Below, one piece after another: positions 33,349 through 41,240 of a stretch of DNA of 64,000 bases. This DNA comes from Candidatus Obscuribacterales bacterium (GTDB lineage Bacteria; Cyanobacteriota; Vampirovibrionia; Obscuribacterales; Obscuribacteraceae), in the NCBI GenBank assembly GCA_019745415.1, contig JAIETF010000009.1, positions 1 through 64,000 on the forward strand. Reading direction: 5' to 3'. The position numbers and the translations under genes are program-made. The first letter of the stretch is position 1, and each line of letters opens with the position of its first letter. The notes under the pieces are model-generated. The model saw nothing but the letters and a program-made list of their open reading frames with translations. It was not told the DNA's origin and made no database searches.

Positions 33349-34281
33349 TTAATTGGCTGCGCCGGCGGCAGGAGCCGGGCTCGGAGCCGGTGCAGTGGTG
33401 CCGGCGGACGGAGCCTGAGGAGCTGGAACCTTCGGTTGCACCTTCTTCTTCGGCTTAGGCTTGGGAGCCAGTTTCTTCTTGCAGTCTTTAATCATGGCAT
33501 TGAGTGACTTGGAACGCTCTGGATCTTTAGCTTCGGGCATGCGCGAGCATTCTTGCAAAGCTTTGAGAGCTTCGCGATATGAGCCCTTTTTGTAATAGGT
33601 CTCAGCCAGACCGATTTTAGGGGAATAAGCCTTGCCATCTATTTTGATAGCCTCTTTGAAAGCGCGCTCAGCCTCTTTATAGTTCTTGAGAAACTCCAAC
33701 TGGGTGCCGCCCAAGTTATTCCAGAGCATCAGCTCTTTAGGGCAATACTTGAGAGCCTCGTTATAAACTTCGACTGCCTGTTTGGGTCCATCCACAGCCT
33801 GGGTGACTAAGGCAAGCTCGGTCCAGGGTTCAGGATTTGCCGGGCTTATCTTAGTGGCTTTGCGGAAGAGCGGCTTGGCCTTGGCAAGGTCATTCTGCTC
33901 TTCGTACAAGAGCCCTAGATAGTAAGGACAATGATCATCATTGGGGTCTAGCTGCATTGCCTTCTCAAACTCAGGTATGGCGGCTTTGGCATTGCCTGTT
34001 TTCTGATGAGCCATGGCCATCAAAAAATGATAAAAGCTGTCCCCTGGGTAAATCTTGATGGCCCTGTCCAAAATAGGCATGGCCTCTTTCCACTTTTCTT
34101 GCTGAGTAAGCGGATAGGCTTGTTTAATGACCAGGTTCCAAGATTTTTCCCAGTCGGCACGGCTACCCCGACCGGGAAACTTCTCCCAACGGTCGGCCTG
34201 CGCCGGCAGAGCCAGACTCAGGGTGAGGGCAAGCATATTGAAGGATACCAGGGCAAGTTTCAGGCCTTTAGCTAGTCTCAA
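33349..34281 (-). CDS. Secreted TPR-repeat protein
   Basis: 310 residues. A signal peptide (1-29, ending ALPAQA) is followed by about six TPR units (about 50-265), for example AAIPEFEKAMQLDPNDDHC and YKEAERAFKEAIKID, then a Lys/Pro/Ala-rich tail. TPRs mediate protein contacts; the partner is unknown. The start is TTG at 34279-34281, with a strong GGAGG five bases upstream. It lies downstream of hisH on the same strand with a 105-bp gap. Confidence 0.85.
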   Translation of the reverse strand: MRLAKGLKLALVSFNMLALTLSLALPAQADRWEKFPGRGSRADWEKSWNLVIKQAYPLTQQEKWKEAMPILDRAIKIYPGDSFYHFLMAMAHQKTGNAKAAIPEFEKAMQLDPNDDHCPYYLGLLYEEQNDLAKAKPLFRKATKISPANPEPWTELALVTQAVDGPKQAVEVYNEALKYCPKELMLWNNLGGTQLEFLKNYKEAERAFKEAIKIDGKAYSPKIGLAETYYKKGSYREALKALQECSRMPEAKDPERSKSLNAMIKDCKKKLAPKPKPKKKVQPKVPAPQAPSAGTTAPAPSPAPAAGAAN

Positions 34282-34386
34282 GGTCGCCTCCGAAAATTAA
34301 GAGCAGTTAGGAAATAACCTTAAGTATAAACAAAAAGGCGATTGTGGTCTCTTTTGCCGAAAACTAAATCTGAAACTTTGACGTGC

Positions 34387-35070
34387 TTACTTTCTGGCAG
34401 CCAGCTCGGTCTGAAAAGCCGGGTTGGCTGTGGTCTCCTCGCCCAAGAAGCGAGCCAAGAGCTTCAAACCAGCCAGTCCGCTCTTTTCTGGGTGGAACTG
34501 ACAACCGAGAATATTCTCAGAGCCGACCACGGCGGTAACTTCGAAACCATCATAATCGCAATAGGCGAGGCGGTGCTCGGGCTTGGCAGTCTCGGCGGCA
34601 AATGAATGAACGAAATAGCCCCAGAAATTATCACCAAGGGCAGTGGCAATAGCACCGTCTTTAGCCGCCCCATAAAGAAGGCGGTTCCAGCCGATATGAG
34701 GAATGCGTCTCAAGCTGCCATCGGCTTTACGATCGGGTATCTGCTTGACCATACCAGGCAAAATACCGAGACCTTCATGAAAGCCGAACTCTTCAGTCGA
34801 CTGAAAGAACATCTGCATGCCCAGGCAAATACCCAACAAGGGCTTGCCGCTGCGGGCATAACGGCGCAAAGGCTCGACAAGACCGCGCCCGGAAAGTTCT
34901 TGCATGCCGTCGGGGAAGGCACCCACCCCCGGCAGAATCAGATACTGCGCCCCTTCAATAACGTCGGCATCAGCCGAAAGCAGGGCTTCGGCGCCGCAAA
35001 ACTCTAAAGCGCGGGAGACGCTGAAGACATTGCCCATGCCATAATCAACAATGACTACTTGTTTTTTCAT
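34387..35070 (-). CDS. hisH: HisH-like glutamine amidotransferase, ammonia supplier for acetamidino-sugar synthesis
   Basis: 227 residues. Class I glutaminase with the triad Cys82 (GICLGMQ), His193 and Glu195 (FHPEKS), and an oxyanion-loop PGVGAF. HisH releases ammonia and channels it to HisF. Here the following partner on the operon is a WbpG/PseA-type amidotransferase and no other his genes are present, so ammonia probably goes into a sugar acetamidino group. It overlaps hisF by 26 bp. Confidence 0.88.
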   Translation of the reverse strand: MKKQVVIVDYGMGNVFSVSRALEFCGAEALLSADADVIEGAQYLILPGVGAFPDGMQELSGRGLVEPLRRYARSGKPLLGICLGMQMFFQSTEEFGFHEGLGILPGMVKQIPDRKADGSLRRIPHIGWNRLLYGAAKDGAIATALGDNFWGYFVHSFAAETAKPEHRLAYCDYDGFEVTAVVGSENILGCQFHPEKSGLAGLKLLARFLGEETTANPAFQTELAARK

Positions 35071-35821
35071 AATCTCTCAACACCATATTGCGTTCACGAC
35101 AAGCGGACCTAATCTGAGGCAAGCTCAATTGCCCATAATGCAAAACTGTCGCCATAGCCACCGCATTGGCATGACCTTTCTCCACGGCTTCAAAAAGATG
35201 ATCGAGGTTGCCCATGCCACCACTGGCAATGACAGGCACATTGACTAATTCCGATATGGCAGTGAGCAGTGGAATATCAAAACCCTTCTTGGTGCCTTCC
35301 TTATCAACCGAAGTGAGCAAGACTTCACCAGCACCAAGCCTAACAGCCTCGCGCACCCATTCCACCACATCCAGACCGGTCTTCTCGCGGCCGTTATCGG
35401 TATAAGCTTCCCACTTGCCTGGGGAGGCTTGCTTTGCTTCCACCGAAAGAACCATACACTGCGATCCGAAGCGACGGCTAACTTCGCTAATCAGACCAGG
35501 ATTTTTTACAGCCGCGGTGTTAATCGCCACTTTGTCCGCGCCCGATGCCAGCAAATGGCGCACATCTTCGACACTGCGCACGCCACCACCGACGGTGAGA
35601 GGCACGAAAATATCCTTAGCGGTACGCCTCACTATATCGGTGAGGTTATTGCGCCCATACAGGCTGGCCACAGAATCTATATAAATTAGCTCGTCGGCGC
35701 CGTCCAGATAGTATTTCTGCGAGAAAGCCTGGGGGTCGCCCATGACGCGCAACCCCTCAAGATGTACTCCCTTGATGAGATTCTCACCCTTAATATCTAA
35801 TCTGGCTATCAGTCTGATCAT
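35045..35821 (-). CDS. hisF: HisF-like ammonia-channel/cyclase homologue, glycan-cluster type
   Basis: 258 residues, a TIM barrel starting MIRLIARLDIKGENLIKG. The first catalytic Asp of HisF is kept (D9, LDIK). The second, normally Asp in a (I/V)DAK motif, is Glu128 in LSVEAK. IASGGMG and the barrel phosphate loops remain. The variant start and the wording DELIYIDSVASLYGRNNL are typical of HisF copies in O-antigen or flagellar-glycan clusters. It probably conducts ammonia from HisH to the adjacent amidotransferase. An upstream TTG (35836) is an alternative start. Confidence 0.82.
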   Translation of the reverse strand: MIRLIARLDIKGENLIKGVHLEGLRVMGDPQAFSQKYYLDGADELIYIDSVASLYGRNNLTDIVRRTAKDIFVPLTVGGGVRSVEDVRHLLASGADKVAINTAAVKNPGLISEVSRRFGSQCMVLSVEAKQASPGKWEAYTDNGREKTGLDVVEWVREAVRLGAGEVLLTSVDKEGTKKGFDIPLLTAISELVNVPVIASGGMGNLDHLFEAVEKGHANAVAMATVLHYGQLSLPQIRSACRERNMVLRDYEKTSSHC

Positions 35822-35839
35822 TGCTCTAGCGACCAATCC

Positions 35840-37147
35840 CTAACTGACTTGGTGCCGCAAGGTCCAAACGCCATTTTTGTACTGCCACAAGTGAGGCGAA
35901 CGGAACTTATCGGCTAAAGCCATGAAATAAGGACGAGTCATCTGCCATTCTTCAAAGCGCTTAGAGGCTTCGGGGAACTCTTTTTCGGGAATGCTCAGAT
36001 ACTTGAAGATATCTTCTTCGAAGCGCTCGGGATACTCGCCATCGAAACGCTTGACCAGAGCCACACCTTCATCGCGGGTGATGTCTTTGGAGCGAATTTC
36101 TTGGGCCGCATCATAGGTAGCACGACCGATGCCAAACTTGATATAGGTGGTGTAGTAGTGATAATCGTCTATCTTGTCGTCGATGCTGTTGTATTTACTA
36201 TAGGTACCAGGGGTGCGCTCGGGCGAAGCTTCAAAACCGCCGTGTTCAACAGCATAGTAGTAGCAGCTTTGCGGATGCCACTTCAGATAATAGCCAAGAT
36301 AATGCACCTCAATACCCAACTTTTCGACCACAGCCGGGTCAGAAGGCAAATAGGGCTGCAGATCTGATTCGTCGATGCCATAGTCTTCGATTAGCTCGGA
36401 AACAGCAGTGCCGGCGATGTGAATCTTTGACTTATCGGTGGCGGTGAAATAAGACCAGTCACGTTTTGCAGACTCGGTATCGCCGATGGGGTTACCATAC
36501 TCGGCCTCATTCTCACCATAAAAAATGAGCGGAATATTGAATAGCGCAGCCATGCGTGGTGCCAGATTCTTCTGACCGATTATAAAAGGCTGAAAGGGGT
36601 GAAAAATATTCTCGACGGCCAGCCTGGTCAAGAGACGATGCACGCGGCCATTGGGGGTGCAAAGATAATTGTCGAAGCCGGCATGAATCCAGCTCTGCAA
36701 ATTGCGCCAACCCCAAGGCGTATAAAGGTGAGGCGCCCAGGTGACAGTGAGAGGATGCATACCATAGACGGTCTTGAGTATATGTGCCGCATAGAAACTG
36801 TCCTTACCGCCCGAGCCGGGTACCAAGCAGTCATAACTGCCATCATTCTTACGATAGCGGTCGCAAAGCTCACGCAATTCCAAATCACGCTGGTTCCAAT
36901 CTATACCCTGATGCTTGCGCTCACCAAAACGACAGGCATCGCAAACACCGTCTTCATCAAAAAAGATAGTCGTCTTCTTTGAATCGGCAGTATGGTTGTA
37001 CTCCACCGCCGAATTGGGCCTCTGGTTTGAAATGACGCATTTCTTGCAGAACTTAACTTCCGACGGCAGACCATATTTGACTCTTTCCCGATCAGGAACA
37101 TCACTTTGGAAACCAGCCAGTTCTGCACTTGTAAGACCCAGAGCCAT
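35840..37147 (-). CDS. N-acetyl sugar amidotransferase (WbpG/PseA/LfnA-like)
   Basis: 435 residues. Two CxxC pairs (C34/C37 and C69/C72) form a probable zinc site, followed by the ATP pyrophosphatase P-loop SGGKDS (112-117) and a long C-terminal region with FYGENEAEYGNP. This family converts the N-acetyl group of an activated sugar to an acetamidino (N-acetimidoyl) group, using ammonia from HisH/HisF, as in Pseudomonas O-antigen and Campylobacter pseudaminic-acid synthesis. GAGG sits six bases before the ATG. The hisF start is 18 bp after its stop. Confidence 0.88.
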   Translation of the reverse strand: MALGLTSAELAGFQSDVPDRERVKYGLPSEVKFCKKCVISNQRPNSAVEYNHTADSKKTTIFFDEDGVCDACRFGERKHQGIDWNQRDLELRELCDRYRKNDGSYDCLVPGSGGKDSFYAAHILKTVYGMHPLTVTWAPHLYTPWGWRNLQSWIHAGFDNYLCTPNGRVHRLLTRLAVENIFHPFQPFIIGQKNLAPRMAALFNIPLIFYGENEAEYGNPIGDTESAKRDWSYFTATDKSKIHIAGTAVSELIEDYGIDESDLQPYLPSDPAVVEKLGIEVHYLGYYLKWHPQSCYYYAVEHGGFEASPERTPGTYSKYNSIDDKIDDYHYYTTYIKFGIGRATYDAAQEIRSKDITRDEGVALVKRFDGEYPERFEEDIFKYLSIPEKEFPEASKRFEEWQMTRPYFMALADKFRSPHLWQYKNGVWTLRHQVS

Positions 37148-37249
37148 AGACTACCTCTGCTCGATAATTAGCCACAACCGGCATAGAATAGCCTGTTTAA
37201 TCTGATTTCGCTTGAAAAGCAGCTAAGTCTTGCTCTTAATTTTTCGGCT

Positions 37250-38311
37250 TCAGTTCTTGACGTAGAGGCTCTGCGCCCTCTTGAAATCTTCCATGCGCCC
37301 TACATCGAGCCACTCTTCTCTGACTGGAAACGCCGCTGTTTTTGCCTTTGAAGCAATGAGACGGTTGAAGAGGTCGGGCATATCCAGGTTTTCATGACGG
37401 CCGATATGCTCCAGCACCTCGGGCTCCATCACGTAAACACCAGCGTTTACAAAATATTCAGTGATTGGCTTTTCTTCAATCCCTCTAATAATGTGTCCGT
37501 CCAAATTGACCACACCAAAGGGTATCTGGGTGCTTTGCTTGTGCACACACATAGTGGCCGCCGCCCCCTGCTCTTGATGAAAATGCAGAAGCTGTCTGAA
37601 ATTTATCTTGGTGAGCAGATCAGCATTCATAACAAAAAAGCTCTCATCAAGACGCTCCTTCACTAGAGCCAGAGCCCCGGCAGTGCCCAAGGGAGCTTCT
37701 TCGTGAAAATAATCAATCTCCACGCCTGCACCAAGACTAGAGCCATCGCCGAAGTAATCGACAATCATCTCGCCGCGATAATGCAAAATCATGGAAAAGC
37801 GGCTGAACCCGCAGTCTATAAAGCCCCTGACAATATGTTCAAGTATAGGTTTATCTCCCACCTTGAGCATGGGCTTGGGACAGTCATCAGTGAGGGGACT
37901 AAGCCTCTTGCCCAATCCGCCCGCCATGAGTACCACCCTGGTCTGGAACTGAACTTCAGCCACCAGGTCTTTCAAGAAGCGCACGCCGACAAGTTTGCCG
38001 ACTTCGTTCACGACAGGAATCTGCAATACTTCGGTGCTGCGCATCTGCTTCAAAATTTCGCGATGCGACTGATTTGCGCGAGCCACGGTCGGCTTGGCAT
38101 TCATAATGCGAGAAACCGGCTCATCTAGAGCTATTCCTGCTAATATTCCGCGCCTAACATCGCCGTCGGTGACAGTACCGACCAAGATATTGCCTTCTTT
38201 AGCCACTAGGGCTATCTGCACCGAGCCCTTATCGATTATGCGAATTGCTTCGATGATGGGCGTCTCGGGAGCGACTAGAATTTCTTCAAAGCGCATAGAG
38301 ACAAGACTCAT
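37250..38311 (-). CDS. CBS-domain sugar nucleotidyltransferase (PtmE/LegE-like)
   Basis: 353 residues. Two CBS domains (about 1-118) precede an NTP-transferase domain with VLMAGGLGKRLSPLT (127-141), CPKPMLKVGDKPI, FFVMNADLL (metal-binding Asp) and EEKP. This CBS plus nucleotidyltransferase layout matches PtmE, which makes a GDP-activated amino sugar early in Campylobacter legionaminic acid synthesis; the nucleotide is not readable here. It heads the minus-strand operon continuing to the amidotransferase, hisF and hisH, and diverges from the oxidoreductase gene. Confidence 0.85.
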   Translation of the reverse strand: MSLVSMRFEEILVAPETPIIEAIRIIDKGSVQIALVAKEGNILVGTVTDGDVRRGILAGIALDEPVSRIMNAKPTVARANQSHREILKQMRSTEVLQIPVVNEVGKLVGVRFLKDLVAEVQFQTRVVLMAGGLGKRLSPLTDDCPKPMLKVGDKPILEHIVRGFIDCGFSRFSMILHYRGEMIVDYFGDGSSLGAGVEIDYFHEEAPLGTAGALALVKERLDESFFVMNADLLTKINFRQLLHFHQEQGAAATMCVHKQSTQIPFGVVNLDGHIIRGIEEKPITEYFVNAGVYVMEPEVLEHIGRHENLDMPDLFNRLIASKAKTAAFPVREEWLDVGRMEDFKRAQSLYVKN

Positions 38312-38400
38312 GACATGGGAATTTGCCTATATTAACTGCTTTTGCTGCAATCGATGGGGCACAGGTTCTAAGATATGTCTCATTGATAGACGTCTTTTTT

Positions 38401-39357
38401 ATGGAGCAAGAGTTGCAAGCGGCAGTAGTGGGCTTAGGGTCAATCGGCGAACTCCACGCCCGGATTCTGATTGACCTTGGTTACAAAGTACAGATAGTGA
38501 CATCTAGGAAAGACGCCGGGTCTTTAGAGAACCTGGTGGAAATCTTTGAAAGTCTAGACGAGACAGGCTCTAAAGAGTCAAAGAAACTCGACATCAAAGC
38601 CCTCGACTATATAGTTATCGCCAACGAGACCAGCCGGCATCGCCATACGTTGGAAAAGCTTGCTGAGCTCGGTTTCAAGGGCAAAGTTCTGGTGGAAAAG
38701 CCGCTTTATACAAGCGCTACTGCCGAGAGTCAGGCTAGTTCAAGCCCATACCCTTTTACAGTCTTTGTGGGCTATAACCTCCGCTACCATCCGGTCATCG
38801 AAAGATTTAAGGAAGAAGACAAAAGGGATGAAGACCGCATTATTTCAGCCCACTGCTATGTCGGTCAAAATCTCAACACTTGGCGCAAGGGGCGACCTAT
38901 ACAAGATTGCTATTCGGTCTCAAAAGCCATGGGCGGCGGGGTCTTGCGCGACCTTTCCCATGAATTAGACCTGGCCCTTTATTTGTTTGGGCAAGCACAA
39001 AAAATCAAGGCTTTGGGTGGGCGTTTCGCCGAGCTTACCAAAGACAGCGATGATGTCTTCGCCTTACTCTTAAAGACCGAAAACTGCCCAATTGTTTCGA
39101 TGCAAATGAACTATATCGATCACATAGCGCAGCGTACCATAACTGTCAATCGAGAAAAGAGCACTTATATTTTGAATGTCAAAGAAGGCATTTTCAACAA
39201 GAACGGTGCCATCGAAAAATTCGATGTGGCTAGAGAAGACACCTATCGAAAAATGCACCAAGACATACTCGCCAAGGGCGAAAAGGCGGCCACCTTACAA
39301 GATGGGCTCACCGTCATGCAAATGATCAGCGATGCAGAGAAAAATAGCGAAAGCTGA
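38401..39357 (+). CDS. Gfo/Idh/MocA-family oxidoreductase
   Basis: 318 residues from ATG 38401. An upstream open stretch of 26 codons is not used, because the Rossmann strand QAAVVGLGSIGELHA starts at residue 6 (GLGSIG 11-16). The family motif VEKPL (E99-K100-P101) and the later GGGVLRDLSHELDLAL segment, with its conserved Asp and His, mark an NAD(P)-dependent sugar dehydrogenase/reductase. Its position between PtmE-like and CMP-sugar synthetase genes suggests work on a nonulosonate precursor. No Shine-Dalgarno is obvious. Confidence 0.85.
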   Translation: MEQELQAAVVGLGSIGELHARILIDLGYKVQIVTSRKDAGSLENLVEIFESLDETGSKESKKLDIKALDYIVIANETSRHRHTLEKLAELGFKGKVLVEKPLYTSATAESQASSSPYPFTVFVGYNLRYHPVIERFKEEDKRDEDRIISAHCYVGQNLNTWRKGRPIQDCYSVSKAMGGGVLRDLSHELDLALYLFGQAQKIKALGGRFAELTKDSDDVFALLLKTENCPIVSMQMNYIDHIAQRTITVNREKSTYILNVKEGIFNKNGAIEKFDVAREDTYRKMHQDILAKGEKAATLQDGLTVMQMISDAEKNSES

Positions 39358-39395
39358 CGACAAAGCAAAAGCTATTCTATAGGAGCACTAAAGAA

Positions 39396-40142
39396 GTGGA
39401 AGCGCCAGTGAAAAAGAAAAGACTCTGCAGTATTTGCGCCCGCGGCGGCTCAAAAGGCGTGCCCGGAAAAAATTGGCGTCCACTTCTAGGCAAACCGCTA
39501 ATCTTGCACTCAATCGAACAAGCGCGCCAAACCAAGCTCTTTGATGCCCTTTGTGTCAGCTCCGATTCGCCCGAAGTTTTGAATATAGCAAGAGAAGCCG
39601 GTGTAGAAGTGGTGGTGGACCGCCCGAAAGAAATGGCCACCGATAATGCCGGCAAATTAGATGTTATCGTGCACGCCCTTAAATGCGCCGAGTCCCAATT
39701 AGGCATCATATTTGATACCGCAGTCGATCTCGACGCCACCGCTCCGGTGCGCCTGCCTGCCGATATAGAACTGGCCGTGGCAATTTTAGAGGGCAGCGGT
39801 GCCAGCAACTTGATTACAGCCTGCAAAGCGAGACGCTCGCCTTACTTCAATCTAGTCGAACTAAAAGACGGCAAAATCGATCTAGCCAAAAGAATGACCG
39901 GACAAAAAGTGGTCCGCCGCCAGGACGCACCGCCCTGCTTTGATATGAATGCCTCTATTTATGTCTGGCAACGCGATATCTTGCTGAAAGAGCCTTCTGT
40001 CTTTTACGACGATACAAGACTGATGGTCATGCCCGAATTGCGCTCTCATGATATTGACTGCGAATTCGACTGGTTCATCGTCGAACAAATTTTGCAAAGC
40101 CAAGACTATAGAAAGGAAGCCAGCTATGACGCAGTCGATTAG
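39396..40142 (+). CDS. Acylneuraminate cytidylyltransferase-like CMP-sugar synthetase (NeuA/PtmB-like)
   Basis: 248 residues. ARGGSKGVPGKN (15-26) is the nucleotide-binding signature of CMP-nonulosonate synthetases; VSSDSPEVL and LDATAPVR (equivalent of the LQPTSP loop) follow. It would activate a nonulosonic acid or related sugar with CTP. Start is GTG 39396 with AGGAG ten bases upstream. No NeuB-type synthase or NeuC-type epimerase is in the window, so the sugar itself must be made by genes elsewhere. It overlaps the SDR gene by 17 bp. Confidence 0.85.
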   Translation: MEAPVKKKRLCSICARGGSKGVPGKNWRPLLGKPLILHSIEQARQTKLFDALCVSSDSPEVLNIAREAGVEVVVDRPKEMATDNAGKLDVIVHALKCAESQLGIIFDTAVDLDATAPVRLPADIELAVAILEGSGASNLITACKARRSPYFNLVELKDGKIDLAKRMTGQKVVRRQDAPPCFDMNASIYVWQRDILLKEPSVFYDDTRLMVMPELRSHDIDCEFDWFIVEQILQSQDYRKEASYDAVD

Positions 40143-40959
40143 AGATATGAGCGCCTGTTTCAGCCTCAAGGACAAGGTGGCGATAGTCACCGGCGGAGGC
40201 GGCATACTAGGCAGACATTTTGCCGCCGGACTGGCTCAGCACGGCGCCACAGTTGTGGCTGCCGATCTCAACCTGGCCAATGCCGAAGCCACCGTCGCCG
40301 CCATCGAAGAGAGCTTTCAAATCAAGACCTATGCCATGGCTCTAGACTTGACCAACGAAGACTCTGTCAAAGAAGTAGTGGCGAAAACCAGAGAAAAATT
40401 CGGCAAGATAGATATTTTGCACAATAATGCCGCCTCCAAATCAAGCAGTCTAGTCAAGTTCTTCGATACGGTTGAAGAGTTCGACATGGAAATATGGCAA
40501 GAAGTAATGAGAGTGAATGTGGACGGCATGTTTCTCATGGCCAGACAAACCGGCAAGATAATGTGCAGCCAGACTGCCGGAGGCTCGATTATCCAGACTG
40601 CCTCTATATACGGTATCATGGCGCCCGACCAACGCATCTATCAAGGCTCGGAGTATATGGGCATACCAATCAATACTCCAGCGGTTTATTCGGTGTCGAA
40701 AGCAGCAGTAGTGGGACTGACAAAGTATTTGAGCACATACTGGGCTAAGAACAAAGTAAGGGTGAATACCATCACCCCCGGTGGTGTATCAAGCGGTCAG
40801 AACGGTGTTTTCCAAGACCTCTATTCCAATCGGGTGCCTTTGGGGCGTATGGCGGAAGCCCATGAAATGGTGGGTGCACTGGTCTTTCTCGCCAGCGATG
40901 CGGCAAGCTACATAACCGGTCAGAACCTCGTCATAGACGGCGGACTTTCGGTTTGGTAA
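40126..40959 (+). CDS. Short-chain dehydrogenase (PtmA-like)
   Basis: 277 residues. Classical SDR: TGGGGILG (22-29), NNAA, Ser160, the YSVSK site (Tyr188, Lys192) and a C-terminal ASYITGQNLVIDGG. ATG 40126 has AAGGA eight bases upstream; an upstream in-frame ATG at 40048 lies deep in the preceding gene and is not credible. PtmA-type SDRs accompany CMP-legionaminate genes in Campylobacter; the exact substrate is unclear. Last gene of the plus-strand trio, converging on the ACP gene. Confidence 0.87.
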   Translation: MTQSIRDMSACFSLKDKVAIVTGGGGILGRHFAAGLAQHGATVVAADLNLANAEATVAAIEESFQIKTYAMALDLTNEDSVKEVVAKTREKFGKIDILHNNAASKSSSLVKFFDTVEEFDMEIWQEVMRVNVDGMFLMARQTGKIMCSQTAGGSIIQTASIYGIMAPDQRIYQGSEYMGIPINTPAVYSVSKAAVVGLTKYLSTYWAKNKVRVNTITPGGVSSGQNGVFQDLYSNRVPLGRMAEAHEMVGALVFLASDAASYITGQNLVIDGGLSVW

Positions 40960-40997
40960 GACTAAGATAATTAGAAAAGCCTGCAGTCGACTATTAA

Positions 40998-41240
40998 CTA
41001 ATCAAAACTGACGCCCTTCTCAGATAAAGCAGTTTTGACTATGCCGACATTGAGAAAACCCATAACATCCATAAGATCGAATCTGACATTGAACTCGCGC
41101 TCTAATTCGACCACCAGATTGACTGTTCCCAAAGAGTCCCATTTCGGCACGGCATCCGGCGAGAGGGCGTCATTGACTTCGTCCTTCGGCACACCAAAAA
41201 GAGAGGAAAAGACGTTATACAGTTTCTCTTGATTGCTCAT
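40998..41240 (-). CDS. Acyl carrier protein
   Basis: 80 residues, acidic. The motif KWDSLGTVNLV carries Ser36, the expected 4'-phosphopantetheine attachment site (DSL). It is not next to fab genes; it overlaps the end of the FkbH-like gene by 26 bp, so it serves that enzyme as a dedicated carrier. AAAGG lies nine bases before the ATG at 41240; a GTG one codon upstream is possible. Confidence 0.88.
   Translation of the reverse strand: MSNQEKLYNVFSSLFGVPKDEVNDALSPDAVPKWDSLGTVNLVVELEREFNVRFDLMDVMGFLNVGIVKTALSEKGVSFD

Noticed and set aside
34387-35821. hisH/hisF as part of a histidine operon
   Set aside because: No other his genes nearby; the neighbour is a sugar amidotransferase and HisF has a changed catalytic residue.
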